From: Mycobacterium pseudokansasii
GTDB lineage: Bacteria; Actinomycetota; Actinomycetes; Mycobacteriales; Mycobacteriaceae
Length of the DNA stretch: 64,000 nt
Reading direction: 5' to 3'
NCBI RefSeq assembly: GCF_900566075.1
Contig: NZ_UPHU01000001.1
Location: forward strand, 1,550,001 to 1,614,000
This document shows positions 30,491-39,890 of this stretch, one piece after another. A program made the translations under genes and the position numbers. Below the pieces are notes generated by a model. That model was given only the letters and a program-made list of their open reading frames with translations. It did no database searches and had not been told where the DNA came from. The stretch's first letter is position 1. Each line of letters begins with the position of its first letter.

Positions 30491-31338
30491 CACTGGCCTT
30501 CCGGGGTGGCTTCGGGCCCGGGCGGCGCCTGCATGTCGTTTTCCTTCGCCACCTGCAGCCCGGCCAGCGTGGCCGCACCGGCTCCGCCCTGGCCCTGATC
30601 GGGACGCTGATCCGGCAAACCCGCCAGGATGCGCGACGTCTCGCGGAAGGCGCACAGCGGAGCCCCCCGGGTCGGTGGCTTCGGGGTGCCGGAGCGCAGC
30701 GAGTCGACGAGCTCGCGTGCCGATTCCGGTGTCTGGTTGTCGAAAAATTCCCAATTGACCATGACCACCGGGGCGTAGTCGCAGGCGGCGTTGCATTCGA
30801 TGTGTTGCAGGGTGATCGACCCGTCGGCGGTAGTCTCGCCGTTGCCGATACCGAGATGGTCTTTGAGGTCCTCGAAGATGGCGTCGCCGCCCATGATGGC
30901 GCACAGCGTGTTGGTGCACACGCCGACCAGGTAATCACCGGTGGGGCCGCGCCGGTACATGGTGTAGAAGCTGGCCACCGCCGAGACCTCGGCCCCGGTC
31001 AGCCCCAACTGATGTGCGCAGAACTCCAGACCCGCCGGGGTCAGGTAGGAGTCCTCACCTTGCACCAGGTGCAGCAGCGGCAGCAACGCCGAACGCGCGT
31101 TGGGGTAGCGGCCGATGATTTCCTTGGCGTCGACCTCCAGCCGCGCTTGCACCTCGGGCGGATACGACAGGGGTGCACCCTCCACCATGAACTGGTTGGG
31201 TTCTTCGGGCGGCGGCCCCAGCCGGATGAACGCGGGTTGCCCCTGTGGTCCGGTCTTAGCCTGACGACGATCCGGCCGCCTATCGCCCGAGGTGGGGGTA
31301 CCACCCGTTAGCGGGGGAGAATCGGGCACTTGGGTCAT
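30490..31338 (-). CDS. nuoE: NADH-quinone oxidoreductase subunit E (2Fe-2S)
   Basis: 282 aa. Thioredoxin-like 2Fe-2S ligands Cys141, Cys146 (CTNTLC) and Cys182, Cys186 (CNAAC). The ATG overlaps the nuoD stop (ATGA). The first 30 or so residues ([20 protein letters not shown]) are low-complexity and encoded by a repeat-like GC-rich element, so the protein is longer than the usual core. The C-terminal tail (about 230-282) is also low-complexity. Confidence 0.95.
   Translation of the reverse strand: MTQVPDSPPLTGGTPTSGDRRPDRRQAKTGPQGQPAFIRLGPPPEEPNQFMVEGAPLSYPPEVQARLEVDAKEIIGRYPNARSALLPLLHLVQGEDSYLTPAGLEFCAHQLGLTGAEVSAVASFYTMYRRGPTGDYLVGVCTNTLCAIMGGDAIFEDLKDHLGIGNGETTADGSITLQHIECNAACDYAPVVMVNWEFFDNQTPESARELVDSLRSGTPKPPTRGAPLCAFRETSRILAGLPDQRPDQGQGGAGAATLAGLQVAKENDMQAPPGPEATPEGQ
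31281..31338 (-). repeat. MIRU-like GC-rich element at the nuoD-nuoE junction
   Basis: The stretch contains GAGGTGGGGGTACCACCC and GCGGGGGAGAATCGGGCA, the kind of G-run/C-run dyad found in mycobacterial interspersed repeats, placed at an overlapping stop/start (ATGA) as MIRU elements often are. GGTGG and CCACC can pair around GGGTA. It encodes the low-complexity N-terminus of NuoE. Recognised by eye from memory, not by search. Confidence 0.45.
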
Positions 31339-32633
31339 CGGTCCACCCCGCCCATGACCGGGTCGATGCTGGCGACGGCGGTGATCAGGTCGGCGACCAT
31401 GCCGCCCTCGGACATGGCGGCGACCGCCTGCAGGTTGGTGAACGACGGATCCCGGTAATGCACCCGGTAGGGGCGGGTGCCGCCGTCGCTGACCATGTGC
31501 ACGCCCAGCTCACCCCGGGGCGATTCCACCGCCACGTAGACCTGGCCCGGCGGTACCCGGATGCCCTCGGTCACCAACTTGAAGTGGTGGATCAATGCCT
31601 CCATCGAGCTGCCCATGATCTTGGCGATGTGTTCTGGCGAGTTGCCCATGCCATCGGGGCCCACCTTCAGGTCGGCGGGCCAGGCTATCTTGCGGTCCTC
31701 GATCATGGTGGGGCCCGGCTTCAGCTTGTCTAGGCACTGCTCGACGATCTTCACCGACTCCCACATCTCCTTGACCCGAATCATGTAGCGCCCGTAGGCA
31801 TCACACGCGTCATCGGTGATCACGTCGAATTCGTAGTTTTCGTAACCACAGTAAGGTTCGCTCTTGCGCAGGTCGTGCGGTAATCCGGTGGAACGCAGGA
31901 TCGGGCCGGTGATGCCCAGTGCCATGCATCCGGCCAGATCGAGATATCCGATGCCCTGGGTGCGGGCCTTCCAGATGGCGTTTTCGTTGAGCAGATCACC
32001 CAGCTCGCGCAGTGGTTGCCGCAGCTGGGTGAGGGCTTCGGCGATGTCGCTGGCCGCGTTGGGCGGCAGATCCTGCGCCACGCCGCCGGGCCGGATGTAG
32101 GCGTGGTTCATCCGCAATCCGGTGATCGACTCGAACACGTTGAGGATGATTTCGCGCGCCCGGAAGCCGATGAACATGGCGGTCATCGCGCCCAGTTCCA
32201 TGCCGCCGGTCGCCAATGCGACCAGGTGCGACGAGATGCGGTTGAGCTCCATCAGCAGCACCCGGATGACGTTGACCCGCTCCGGTATCTGCTCGGTGAT
32301 ACCGAGCAGCTTCTCTACACCCAGGCAGTACGCGGCTTCGTTGAAAAACGGTGACAGGTAATCCATTCGGGTCACGAAGGTGACGCCCTGTGTCCAGTAC
32401 CGGTATTCGAGGTTTTTCTCGATGCCGGTGTGCAGATAGCCGATTCCGCAGCGGGCCTCGATGATCGTTTCGCCTTCGATCTCGAGGATCAACCGCAACA
32501 CCCCGTGGGTGGACGGGTGCTGGGGTCCCATGTTGACGACGATGCGTTCGCCGGGGTCGGCCTTGCGGGCGGCGTCGACGATGTCTTCCCAGTCCTGGCC
32601 GCCGGCGACCAGGATGGTTTCGGTTTCACTCAT
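31335..32633 (-). CDS. nuoD: NADH-quinone oxidoreductase subunit D
   Basis: 432 aa; its ATG shares a base with the nuoC stop (TGATG). 49-kDa-type subunit lining the quinone pocket: [13 protein letters not shown] with the conserved His/Tyr-site region, [20 protein letters not shown] and [14 protein letters not shown]. Soluble, in the connecting arm with NuoB and NuoC. Confidence 0.97.
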   Translation of the reverse strand: MSETETILVAGGQDWEDIVDAARKADPGERIVVNMGPQHPSTHGVLRLILEIEGETIIEARCGIGYLHTGIEKNLEYRYWTQGVTFVTRMDYLSPFFNEAAYCLGVEKLLGITEQIPERVNVIRVLLMELNRISSHLVALATGGMELGAMTAMFIGFRAREIILNVFESITGLRMNHAYIRPGGVAQDLPPNAASDIAEALTQLRQPLRELGDLLNENAIWKARTQGIGYLDLAGCMALGITGPILRSTGLPHDLRKSEPYCGYENYEFDVITDDACDAYGRYMIRVKEMWESVKIVEQCLDKLKPGPTMIEDRKIAWPADLKVGPDGMGNSPEHIAKIMGSSMEALIHHFKLVTEGIRVPPGQVYVAVESPRGELGVHMVSDGGTRPYRVHYRDPSFTNLQAVAAMSEGGMVADLITAVASIDPVMGGVDR

Positions 32634-33352
32634 CAGTTGTAGCCCCTACGTTCGTCGGGCGGGGGTATCTGCGCGCCCTTGTATTCGACTGGGATGCCAC
32701 CGAGCGGGTAGTCCTTGCGCTGCGGATGTCCGTGCCAGTCGTCGGGCATCTCGATGCGGGTCAGTGACGGATGCCCGTCGAAGACGATCCCGAAGAAGTC
32801 ATATGTCTCGCGCTCGTGCCAGTCGTTGGTCGGATAGACCGAATACAGCGACGGGATATGCGGATCACTGTCGGGCGCAGACACTTCCAGCCGGAGACGA
32901 CGGTTGTGGGTGATCGACTGCAGGGGGTAGACGGCGTGCAGCTCCCGGCCGGTTTCGTGCGGGTAGTGCACTCCGTTGACGCCCAGGCACATTTCGAACC
33001 GCAATTCCGGTTCATCGCGCAGGCGTTGGGCGACTTGTGGCAGTCGTTCGCGGCGGACGTGCAAGGTCAGTTCGGCTCCCTTTCCCGGCGGGTACACCAC
33101 GACTTTCTCTATGGCGTCGTCGAATTCGACACCCTCGCCCTGCAGTGCTTCGGCCAGGCGGTCGACAATGTCGTCGAAATAGCCGCCATACGGCCGAGGG
33201 CTGCTGCCCGGCAACGTGACCTGACGCACCAGCCGCCCGTATCCGGACGTGTCACCGGTGCCGCTGACGCCGAACATCCCGCGTCGAACGTCGATCACTT
33301 CTTCGTCCGCGCGGGCGATCGCCTCCCGCGGGTCTTGGTCTGGGGAGCTCAT
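32633..33352 (-). CDS. nuoC: NADH-quinone oxidoreductase subunit C
   Basis: 239 aa from ATG 33352 (overlapping the nuoB stop, ATGA). The frame is open further 5' but that stretch lies over nuoB. The 30-kDa-subunit signature is present: [19 protein letters not shown], followed by [21 protein letters not shown]. Structural subunit of the connecting arm. Confidence 0.96.
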   Translation of the reverse strand: MSSPDQDPREAIARADEEVIDVRRGMFGVSGTGDTSGYGRLVRQVTLPGSSPRPYGGYFDDIVDRLAEALQGEGVEFDDAIEKVVVYPPGKGAELTLHVRRERLPQVAQRLRDEPELRFEMCLGVNGVHYPHETGRELHAVYPLQSITHNRRLRLEVSAPDSDPHIPSLYSVYPTNDWHERETYDFFGIVFDGHPSLTRIEMPDDWHGHPQRKDYPLGGIPVEYKGAQIPPPDERRGYN

Positions 33353-33903
33353 CGCAGCAGTCCGCGCATCTCGATGGTGGGCCTGGCCAGCAGCGCCGCC
33401 TCTTCGGCCTCGGCGATGGCACGCTCCCGGTTGACACCCAACGGCATTTCCTGAATCTTCTCGTGCAGCTTGAGGATTGCGTGCAAGAGCATCTCGGGCC
33501 GCGGCGGACACCCCGGCAGGTAGATGTCGACCGGAACAACGTGGTCCACACCCTGGACGATCGCGTAGTTGTTGAACATTCCACCGGACGACGCGCACAC
33601 CCCCATGGCGAGAACCCATTTCGGCTCGGCCATCTGGTCGTAGATCTGGCGTAGCACCGGCGCCATCTTCTGGCTGACCCGTCCCGCCACGATCATCAGA
33701 TCCGCTTGCCGCGGCGTCGCCGAGAATCGCTCCATCCCGAAGCGGGCCAGATCGAACCTCGGTCCGGCGGTCGCCATCATTTCGATCGCGCAGCACGCCA
33801 AGCCGAACGTCGCCGGCCACAGTGAGTTTTTGCGGACGTAGCCCGCCACCTTCTCGACTGTCGACAGCAGGATCCCGCCGGGTAGCTGTTCTTCCAGTCC
33901 CAC
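33349..33903 (-). CDS. nuoB: NADH-quinone oxidoreductase subunit B (N2 cluster)
   Basis: 184 aa from GTG 33903, the usual length. N2 4Fe-4S ligands: the tandem Cys37-Cys38 ([11 protein letters not shown]), Cys103 (GVCASSGG) and Cys132 (GCPPRPEML). It hands electrons to menaquinone at the NuoD/NuoH site. The 49-bp spacer to nuoA is made of short tandem repeats. Confidence 0.97.
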   Translation of the reverse strand: MGLEEQLPGGILLSTVEKVAGYVRKNSLWPATFGLACCAIEMMATAGPRFDLARFGMERFSATPRQADLMIVAGRVSQKMAPVLRQIYDQMAEPKWVLAMGVCASSGGMFNNYAIVQGVDHVVPVDIYLPGCPPRPEMLLHAILKLHEKIQEMPLGVNRERAIAEAEEAALLARPTIEMRGLLR

Positions 33904-33910
33904 GCCCTAC

Positions 33911-33960
33911 CTCAATCCCATCTCAAACCCATCTCAAATCCCGTCTCAGCCCTCAATCCC
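33911..33960. repeat. Short tandem repeat between nuoA and nuoB
   Basis: Units CTCAATCCCAT (33911), CTCAAACCCAT (33922), CTCAAATCCCGT (33933), a short CTCAGCC (33945) and CTCAATCCC (33952) follow one another with period 11-12 (minus-strand sense GGGATTTGAGAT). The last unit includes the nuoA stop codon. Confidence 0.7.
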
Positions 33961-34330
33961 ACGTCAGGCCCCCGCGGCGCCACACGTAGGCGTAGGCAAC
34001 GAACACCGTGAGCATGAATATCACCATCTCGACCAGCGCGAAGGTGCCCAGCGCGTCGAAGCTGACCGCCCACGGATACAGGAACACGATCTCGATGTCG
34101 AAGACGATGAACAACATTGCGGTCAGGTAGTACTTGATCGGGAACCGCTGCCCGGCCGTCGCGTGCGGGCCGCTCACCGAGCTGTCTGTCGGTTCAATCC
34201 CGCATTCGTAGGCCGCGAGCTTTGAACGGTTGAAGCGCGACGGGCCGGCCAGGCTCGCGATCACAACCGAGAACACGGCAAAGGCGGCAGCAAGCGCCGC
34301 CAACACCAGGATGGGTATGTAGACGTTCAC
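33953..34330 (-). CDS. nuoA: NADH-quinone oxidoreductase subunit A
   Basis: 125 aa, first gene of the nuo operon, from GTG 34330 with GGAGC 5 nt upstream. Three transmembrane helices; the signature YECGIEPTDSS and FDIEIVFLYPWAV with the conserved acidic residues is present. It anchors the quinone-channel loop together with NuoH and NuoJ. 253 bp separate it from the response-regulator gene upstream, and the operon promoter should lie there. Confidence 0.97.
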   Translation of the reverse strand: MNVYIPILVLAALAAAFAVFSVVIASLAGPSRFNRSKLAAYECGIEPTDSSVSGPHATAGQRFPIKYYLTAMLFIVFDIEIVFLYPWAVSFDALGTFALVEMVIFMLTVFVAYAYVWRRGGLTWD

Positions 34331-34583
34331 GTCGCTCCATGATCCGTCGTACGGGCCGCCAACATGACGGCCGGGCGGTGACCGGGCTGCTGTGACGGGC
34401 CGGGCTTGTGGACCGTCGCAGTGACCTTCAACATAGTCGCGCTACGGCAAGGGCCCATGCCCGGGGTCAACCCTCGCGGGCACCTGCAGATCCGCGGCCG
34501 CGGAGGCGTTGGGGTCCCCTGGCGGATGGATCGGGGTTGGGGTTGCGGAGCCCGACAGGCGCCTGGGTTGGTGTGGGCAGCGG

Positions 34584-34985
34584 TCAGAGCGCAGGAGCAC
34601 GCAACAGACCGAGCGCCGTGCGGCCAAGCACGATCGGGTCGATCGGATGCGGTACCGCGGCCTCGGCCCGCGACCAGCTGGCCAGCCAGGAGTCATCCGG
34701 CCGCCCGGTGAGCACCAGAATCGGTGGGCACGTCGAGAGTTCGTCTTTGAGCTGTTTGGCGATTCCCATGCCCCCGGCTGGTGTCGCCTCGCCGTCGAGG
34801 ATGGCCAAGTCGATGCCGCCTTCGTCCATCCGCTGTATCACCATCGGAGCTGTCGCTATTTCGACATAGCTCAATTCCGGCAGATCAGGGTGCAGCCGTT
34901 TGCCCAGCGCACGCATCACCTGTTGGCGGGTTTGGACGTTGTTGCTATAGACGAGGATCCGCAGGGCATCGCTGGAGTCGGGCAC
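34584..34985 (-). CDS. Atypical response-regulator receiver protein, Rv3143 homologue
   Basis: 133 aa from a GTG, consisting only of a CheY-like receiver domain with no output domain. The phospho-acceptor equivalent is Asp64 (DLAILDGEATP). The acidic pair after beta-1 is replaced (ILVYSNN), and the conserved Lys before Pro appears as His (VPHPIDP), so canonical phosphorylation is doubtful. It lies directly upstream of nuoA in the same direction, as Rv3143 does in M. tuberculosis. Partner kinase unknown. Confidence 0.85.
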   Translation of the reverse strand: MPDSSDALRILVYSNNVQTRQQVMRALGKRLHPDLPELSYVEIATAPMVIQRMDEGGIDLAILDGEATPAGGMGIAKQLKDELSTCPPILVLTGRPDDSWLASWSRAEAAVPHPIDPIVLGRTALGLLRAPAL

Positions 34986-35114
34986 GGTGAAAATGGTACT
35001 GGTGCCGGTCCGCCGCCTTTCTCACGGCGGGCATCGAGACGATCGTGCTGTGACCTCCTCGGTGACGGGCGCACTGGGTGGTGAGCGGTGAGGCGGGGCT
35101 CGGACAGGCAGGTC

Positions 35115-35810
35115 CTACGCGCTGAGCGTGTTCCAGTCACTACCCGTGCCTCTTCCGGCGCCGTCGGCCGGCGCGGTCAAATGGTGTATCCGGGCGGGCG
35201 GAACGTTGCGGAGAACACTCTCGTGGGTGACCTGGTGTTTGCTCATGTGCGACGACATGAGCTGCTCGACACTGCGTATGCGATCGCGCTGAGTCCCGCG
35301 TGACAGGGTTCTGCGGATTTGCCGGAGGTAAAGGTATTCGACGTAGCTGAGTATCCCTCCGGGCTTGAGTAGCCGGGTGTAACAGTGGAGGATCTCCGCC
35401 ACGGTGATCGCGGGGAAGTTGCTGTGCGGAAGGCCTGAAATGATGAAATCGTATGGCTCCTCGGCATCGAAATTCTGGAACGGCAGCTGATGGATATTGA
35501 TGAAATCGCTGACCGCCTGCCATTTTGGTTCGGTGGCAAAACGTCTCTGTAGTACGCGGACAAAGGAATCATTGATTTCCACCACGTCCAATGTGTCACC
35601 TGGGCGCAGGTGGTCGACAATTCGGTCAGTGAACGCGCCGGTGCCTGGCCCGCAGTCCAGAACGCGAATAGGCGCTGGACCACGGTTCCGCAGGTGGCGC
35701 GTGATGGCCCGGGCCAGGTGGCGGGTGCTCGGCGCCACCGAACCGGTCGCCTCGAACTTCCCGCAGAACTCGCGAAAAAACAGGATGGTGTCAGGTGACG
35801 GTTGACTCAT
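35115..35810 (-). CDS. SAM-dependent methyltransferase, phospholipid N-methyltransferase-like
   Basis: 231 aa from ATG 35810 with AAGGAAAGG upstream; earlier in-frame codons overlap the DedA gene. Motif I is VLDCGPGTGAFTDRIV, then VVEINDSFVRVL (acidic SAM-ribose position) and DFIISGLPHSNFP in motif IV, with KPGGILSYVEYLYLRQIRR after it. The order and the SGLP motif resemble PmtA-type phosphatidylethanolamine methyltransferases and rRNA dimethylase relatives. Coupled to the DedA gene by an ATGA overlap, which favours a membrane-lipid role. The substrate is inferred, not shown. Confidence 0.72.
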   Translation of the reverse strand: MSQPSPDTILFFREFCGKFEATGSVAPSTRHLARAITRHLRNRGPAPIRVLDCGPGTGAFTDRIVDHLRPGDTLDVVEINDSFVRVLQRRFATEPKWQAVSDFINIHQLPFQNFDAEEPYDFIISGLPHSNFPAITVAEILHCYTRLLKPGGILSYVEYLYLRQIRRTLSRGTQRDRIRSVEQLMSSHMSKHQVTHESVLRNVPPARIHHLTAPADGAGRGTGSDWNTLSA

Positions 35811-36430
35811 TGTGCCTTTCCTTGCAATCCAGGCCGGTGCGGGCTCAATTGCACGCGCCAACGTTTCCAGACGCCGTAATACAATCCGGCGGTCACAGCC
35901 GTCACCAGCAACATCGCAGTCGCGGCCCATTCCGACCGATGAATCAGCCCGCTGATCCATCCAGCGCCGAGATAGCTGAGTAGGAAAAACGTGCCGACGG
36001 CCAACGTCCCGCCTACCAAATCGCACACCAGAAACCGGCGAAAGTCCATCTTTAGGGCACCGATTGCCAGATACAGCGGAGTGCGCATCCCAAACACGAA
36101 TCGCACCAACAGAAACACCTTCACGCCATGTTGCTGCAGGATGCGCACGACGTGCGCTGTTCGATCGCTGTCGACCAACCGCGCGAACCAGCGATACCGC
36201 CCCAGATGTGTCTGACCGAGCGACCTGCCGATCCAGTACAGCGCGCAGTCGCCGACCAGCACCCCGGCCAGGCACGCAAAGATTGCCAACCCTGGCTCGA
36301 GCCGGCCGATCGAAGGTGAGCTCAACGCGCCCGCCGCGACGGTGACCACTTCTTCAGGGACGGGAATGCCGGTGGCTGTAAGCAGCGGTAACAGCAAATA
36401 CGAATGGTGCGACAGGATGAACGTTTCCAT
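35807..36430 (-). CDS. DedA-family membrane protein
   Basis: 207 aa. DedA hallmarks: ATGIPVPEEVV near the N-terminus, GDCALYWIGRSLG, and the conserved LVRFVFGMRTPLYLAIG re-entrant region with the essential Arg residues. Four or more hydrophobic helices. DedA proteins act in polyprenyl-phosphate or phospholipid movement across the inner membrane. The stop overlaps the methyltransferase start. Confidence 0.9.
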   Translation of the reverse strand: METFILSHHSYLLLPLLTATGIPVPEEVVTVAAGALSSPSIGRLEPGLAIFACLAGVLVGDCALYWIGRSLGQTHLGRYRWFARLVDSDRTAHVVRILQQHGVKVFLLVRFVFGMRTPLYLAIGALKMDFRRFLVCDLVGGTLAVGTFFLLSYLGAGWISGLIHRSEWAATAMLLVTAVTAGLYYGVWKRWRVQLSPHRPGLQGKAQ

Positions 36431-37016
36431 AGGTCAACCCCGGGTCGGGCCAACGAACGGCGCACCCTGCGGACCGCCGGTTGCGCCGGGTCGCTCGGCT
36501 CGGCGACAGGCTCCGGTCGACCGTCTCTGGTGAATTGGGCATCCGACGTTGTTGGCCATGGCCGCAAACTCGCCTCCGTTACGCGCATCGACAACCTTCG
36601 CCCGGGGCCGGTTGCGGACCGTCCGGGCGGCTAACGGACGTGATCACGGGACGCAGGCGCACCATTGTCTATGAAAACAAATGCCGTATCGCCCGTAAAT
36701 TAGAACTTCTGTCAACCATAGTTGTCAATACCGGGTGACACGGCGCCGCGAGACGGGCGGATTCACCATCCTGTCCGCTGCGGTGAACCCGCCGGCCTTG
36801 CTGCTTACGGGCGGCCGGCGGCCTGGTGCGCGCTGGTTGAGACCAACTGGGCGCGGTCCGGGTAGCGTCTGGCGCAGTGGGGGGAGCGCCCGTGAAGTCG
36901 GGCGTCGGAGCGAAGATGATGAATGCGGAGCTAAGCGGCGAATCGGCGGCCAGTTGTCGTTACGCTGTGTGCAGATCGGGTAGGAACCCGGCTAGCGATT
37001 CTGGAGGACTGGTGCA
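36431..37016. other. 586-bp divergent intergenic region before a PPE gene
   Basis: No supportable gene. A locally AT-richer island at about 36660-36735 contains the near-palindrome CAACCATAGTTG (about 36713-36724) and may hold promoters for the DedA or PPE genes. The last 15 bases contain the PPE ribosome site GGAGG. Short plus-strand open frames here have atypical Arg/Gly composition and are not called. Confidence 0.5.
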
Positions 37017-38273
37017 GTGAGTTTTTGGGTGCTGCCGCCGGAGATCAACTCTTTACGAATGTTCATTGGCGCGGGTTCAGCGCCCATGTTGCAGGCAGCG
37101 ACCGCATGGGCGGGGCTTGCCGACGAGTTGGGGGCCGCGGCCCAATCCTTTGCCTCGGTGACGTCGGGGTTGGCGGGTCAAGCTTGGCAGGGTCCGGCAG
37201 CGGCGACGATGGCGGCAGCGGCAGCTCCGTACGCGGCGTGGCTGAGTGCGGCCGCGGCGCAGTCCGCCGGGGCCGCGGGGCAGGCCCGTGCCATGGTCAC
37301 CATGTTCGAGGCAGCCCAGGCAGCGACGGTGCTTCCGGCGACCGTGGCTGCCAATCGCGACGCATTCGTGCAGTTGGTGATGTCGAATTTGTTCGGCCAG
37401 AACGCGCCGGCTATAGCGTTCGCGGAGAGCATTTACGAGGAGATGTGGGCTGCGGATGTGTCTGCGATGTCGGGCTACTACTCCGGCGCCGCGGCGCTCG
37501 CTTCGCAGTTGGTGCCGTGGCAGAGCATCCTAAAGGGCCTTCCGGTTATGGGTAGCGCCGGCGCCGCGGGCACAAGCGCCGGCGGCGGCGTCGCGGGTAC
37601 TACCAATGTCGGCGGCAACGGGGAGGGTGCGAACACTGGCGGCGGCAACGCCGGTAGCGCGAGCGGCGGCCCGGTCGGTGCGGAGACCAACAACGTCGTC
37701 AACGGCAACCCCAGCGTCGGGCTATCGCAGGCCGACCCGCTGTATAGCAACGTAGGTCAGGGGATTGCCGGCAGCGGCAATGTCGGCAGTGCAAGTCTCT
37801 TGAGTGGCGGCGCCACCAGCGCAGGCGCCGTCACGACCCCCGGGATGATGGGCGTTCCGATCCCGATCCCGGCTACCGGCGGCAATCAGACCGGGTCTGC
37901 CGGCATTGGCATTGGTGCGGGCAGTGCTGGAAATGGCGCACCAACTCGGGCACCGGAAGCAGCGGCCCCGCCGGTGGCCGAGGTCGAAGCGGCGGCTCCT
38001 CATATGGGGGTGTTGCCGAACGCGGATCCGGAAATTGCGGCGAAAGCGGCCCCGGTACCGGTAGCGAGGGTAACGCAGTCGACGGGTTCCGGAATTTCGG
38101 AGTCGGCGCTACGGCCGTCGCCGACCGCCGATGTGGCGCACCGGTCAGCCAACAAGCAGGACCAGGCGTCGGAGGCGGACGAAACGGCGGTTTCGCTACG
38201 GCCGGAAGCCGAAAAGGGGAAGCTACGACCTCGGGTAAAGCAAGAGCCGGGAGTTCAAATGCGTGGTGGCTGA
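37017..38273 (+). CDS. PPE family protein with atypical, probably frameshifted C-terminus
   Basis: 418 aa from GTG 37017 (GGAGG about 9 nt upstream). The PPE domain 1-180 is normal: [21 protein letters not shown] and [16 protein letters not shown]. Residues about 185-305 are Gly/Asn/Ala-rich. After about residue 305 the composition turns to Ala/Pro/Glu and then Lys/Arg (for example [16 protein letters not shown]). In an alternative frame the same DNA from about 37930 reads Gly/Ser/Asn-rich ([21 protein letters not shown]), like degenerate MPTR. An old indel near 37930-37945 is likely. Confidence 0.82.
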   Translation: MSFWVLPPEINSLRMFIGAGSAPMLQAATAWAGLADELGAAAQSFASVTSGLAGQAWQGPAAATMAAAAAPYAAWLSAAAAQSAGAAGQARAMVTMFEAAQAATVLPATVAANRDAFVQLVMSNLFGQNAPAIAFAESIYEEMWAADVSAMSGYYSGAAALASQLVPWQSILKGLPVMGSAGAAGTSAGGGVAGTTNVGGNGEGANTGGGNAGSASGGPVGAETNNVVNGNPSVGLSQADPLYSNVGQGIAGSGNVGSASLLSGGATSAGAVTTPGMMGVPIPIPATGGNQTGSAGIGIGAGSAGNGAPTRAPEAAAPPVAEVEAAAPHMGVLPNADPEIAAKAAPVPVARVTQSTGSGISESALRPSPTADVAHRSANKQDQASEADETAVSLRPEAEKGKLRPRVKQEPGVQMRGG

Positions 38274-38288
38274 ACGGACTTCGTTCTG

Positions 38289-38822
38289 CTACGGCGCTTT
38301 CACGAAACAGACCTCGCCCGCTGCGGTCGCCGTTGCGGCCAGAATGCCGAACTTGTTCCAACGCAAGCCGAACTGGATTCGGTCGATCTCGGTTTCGCCG
38401 GCTATGCGCACCGAGCCGTCGCTGAACTCGGTGACCGTGACCGGCAGGGTTACCGGGTCTGTGATGCCTTTGATGGTGAAGCTGGCCTGCAGTTCGGCGT
38501 GTTTGCCCTTGGTCGGCTGCAGGGCGGTCACCACAACCCGGATTTCTGGGAAGCGTTCGACTTCGAAGAAGTCGGCCGAGAGTAAGTGCTTGTCGCGCAG
38601 GCGGATACCCGTGCGCAGCGAGGCGACGTCTACCTCGAGATAACCGGAGACCTTGCCCTGCTCAGTCAGGTTGCCGCGGCCGGTGAACTTGGTGAATTCG
38701 CCCTTGACCGCGAGCAGGCCCCACATGTTCTTGATCTTGAAGGTGACCGCCGAGTGATCCGGAACAAGATTCCATGCTCCGGCGGCATCGGGATCGCTGA
38801 GTAGCGTTTCGAGCGTCGTCAT
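38289..38822 (-). CDS. YceI-like family protein
   Basis: 177 aa with a good ribosome site (GGCAGGA). YceI-like beta-barrel (lipocalin-like) features: AWNLVPDHSAVTFKIKNMWG, VKGEFTKFTGRG, RDKHLLSADFFEVERFPEI and FTIKGITDPVTLPVTV. These proteins bind isoprenoid or other lipids. There is no signal peptide here, so it is probably cytosolic. It converges on the PPE gene with 15 bp between stops. Ligand unknown. Confidence 0.9.
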   Translation of the reverse strand: MTTLETLLSDPDAAGAWNLVPDHSAVTFKIKNMWGLLAVKGEFTKFTGRGNLTEQGKVSGYLEVDVASLRTGIRLRDKHLLSADFFEVERFPEIRVVVTALQPTKGKHAELQASFTIKGITDPVTLPVTVTEFSDGSVRIAGETEIDRIQFGLRWNKFGILAATATAAGEVCFVKAP

Positions 38823-38945
38823 CGTCCTGCCTCACTGTCTATCGGGCGTGGAGCCCACCCGGTGATTGTCGGATCCTTTGTGGTGTACCCGCTAGCGGAG
38901 GCGCTGGTCGCAAGTCTGTAGCCGACGGCGACGCACTGACGGGCT

Positions 38946-39353
38946 TCAACTGAGCAAGGGTGCAAGCTCGGCCGGGTCGAAGTACTCGTCGATCCGGTTT
39001 ATCAAACCTTCGGTGTCCAGCTTGATCACGATGCAAACCCGCAGCGCGATCGACTGTCCGGTCTGGCCGGCCGCATGCAGCACGTGCTGCTGGACGAAGC
39101 CCCTACCGGACCCGTCATCGAAAATCTGGCGGTCCAGAACCTCATACCGACGCTCGGTGGTCGCCGAGACGAACCAATCGATCACCCGCAGTGCGTGGGC
39201 CTTGTCGTCATCGCGGTGGGCACCCGCGCGCCACACTGCGATGTCGTCGCTCCACATGCGGGCAACCGCCGCCCGGTCGCTGATTTCGATGGCAGCGAAC
39301 AACCGGTCGGCCACTTCGGCAATGGCCTCGGTGGTGGAAGAGGGCATGAGCAT
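38946..39353 (-). CDS. SnoaL/NTF2-like protein
   Basis: 135 aa from ATG 39353 (AGGAA just upstream; a second ATG at 39347). The cone-shaped NTF2 fold is suggested by AIAEVADRLFAAIEISDRAAVARMWSDDIAVWRAG at the start and RVCIVIKLDTEGLINRIDEYFDPAELAPLL at the end, typical of SnoaL-like cyclases, isomerases and ketosteroid-isomerase relatives. Function and substrate unknown. Confidence 0.82.
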   Translation of the reverse strand: MLMPSSTTEAIAEVADRLFAAIEISDRAAVARMWSDDIAVWRAGAHRDDDKAHALRVIDWFVSATTERRYEVLDRQIFDDGSGRGFVQQHVLHAAGQTGQSIALRVCIVIKLDTEGLINRIDEYFDPAELAPLLS

Positions 39354-39890
39354 GATTCCTATTCGTCGTATCACCGTGTGCGTCGGCCAATCGGTGTCGT
39401 GGCAGTGTGAGCCGGGGGACGATAGGCATGTCAGCGTTGCCCGGTGCGCCGGCCCGTAGCGTGGCATCGCCGCGGCGGGTCCGCCTCGAAACTGCCAAGG
39501 TGGCGCACGGATCGCCCGTTGTTCGTCATGGTCGGGTTCGACGATACGCACCGGGTCGGTGCGTGGCCCGGTGTGAAATCGCCGGTCGGTCAGTTACCTG
39601 CCCGGCATGGGGCGGCAGGCCGTCGGTGCTACCGCCACTTGAGGCGACGTTGGCGGTCGTCGGGACCGCCTGATTCGCCACGTCGCGCTGCCCACCCGTC
39701 GGCAACCAAGGTCGCTGCCGCGACGGTGGAACCCGCCGCGTGGCAGCCGTAACCGGGGGTGCGGTCGAGGACCTCCTAGAGCAATTCGCCCGAACCGCTG
39801 ACAGCCTGGGCGGGCCGGTGTAACGGTTGCTGTGGTCCGTGATCGCGGGCCCGTCGGTCGGGGCAGGTCGGCTGCGAAAGGGCTAGGGTG
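39354..39890. other. 537-bp gap upstream of the PPE pair
   Basis: No gene can be supported. Codon pattern and composition are unremarkable, and I see no PE gene where a PE partner of the following PPE would be expected. The ribosome site AAAGGG of the PPE gene is at about 39877-39882. Confidence 0.5.

Noticed and set aside
35811..36275. 5' extension of the methyltransferase frame over DedA
   Set aside because: A strong ribosome site precedes ATG 35810, and DedA is clearly coded in the other frame.
36735..36983. 82-codon plus-strand frame before the PPE at 37017
   Set aside because: Arg/Gly-rich composition, no ribosome site, no recognisable similarity; the region looks like a long 5' intergenic.
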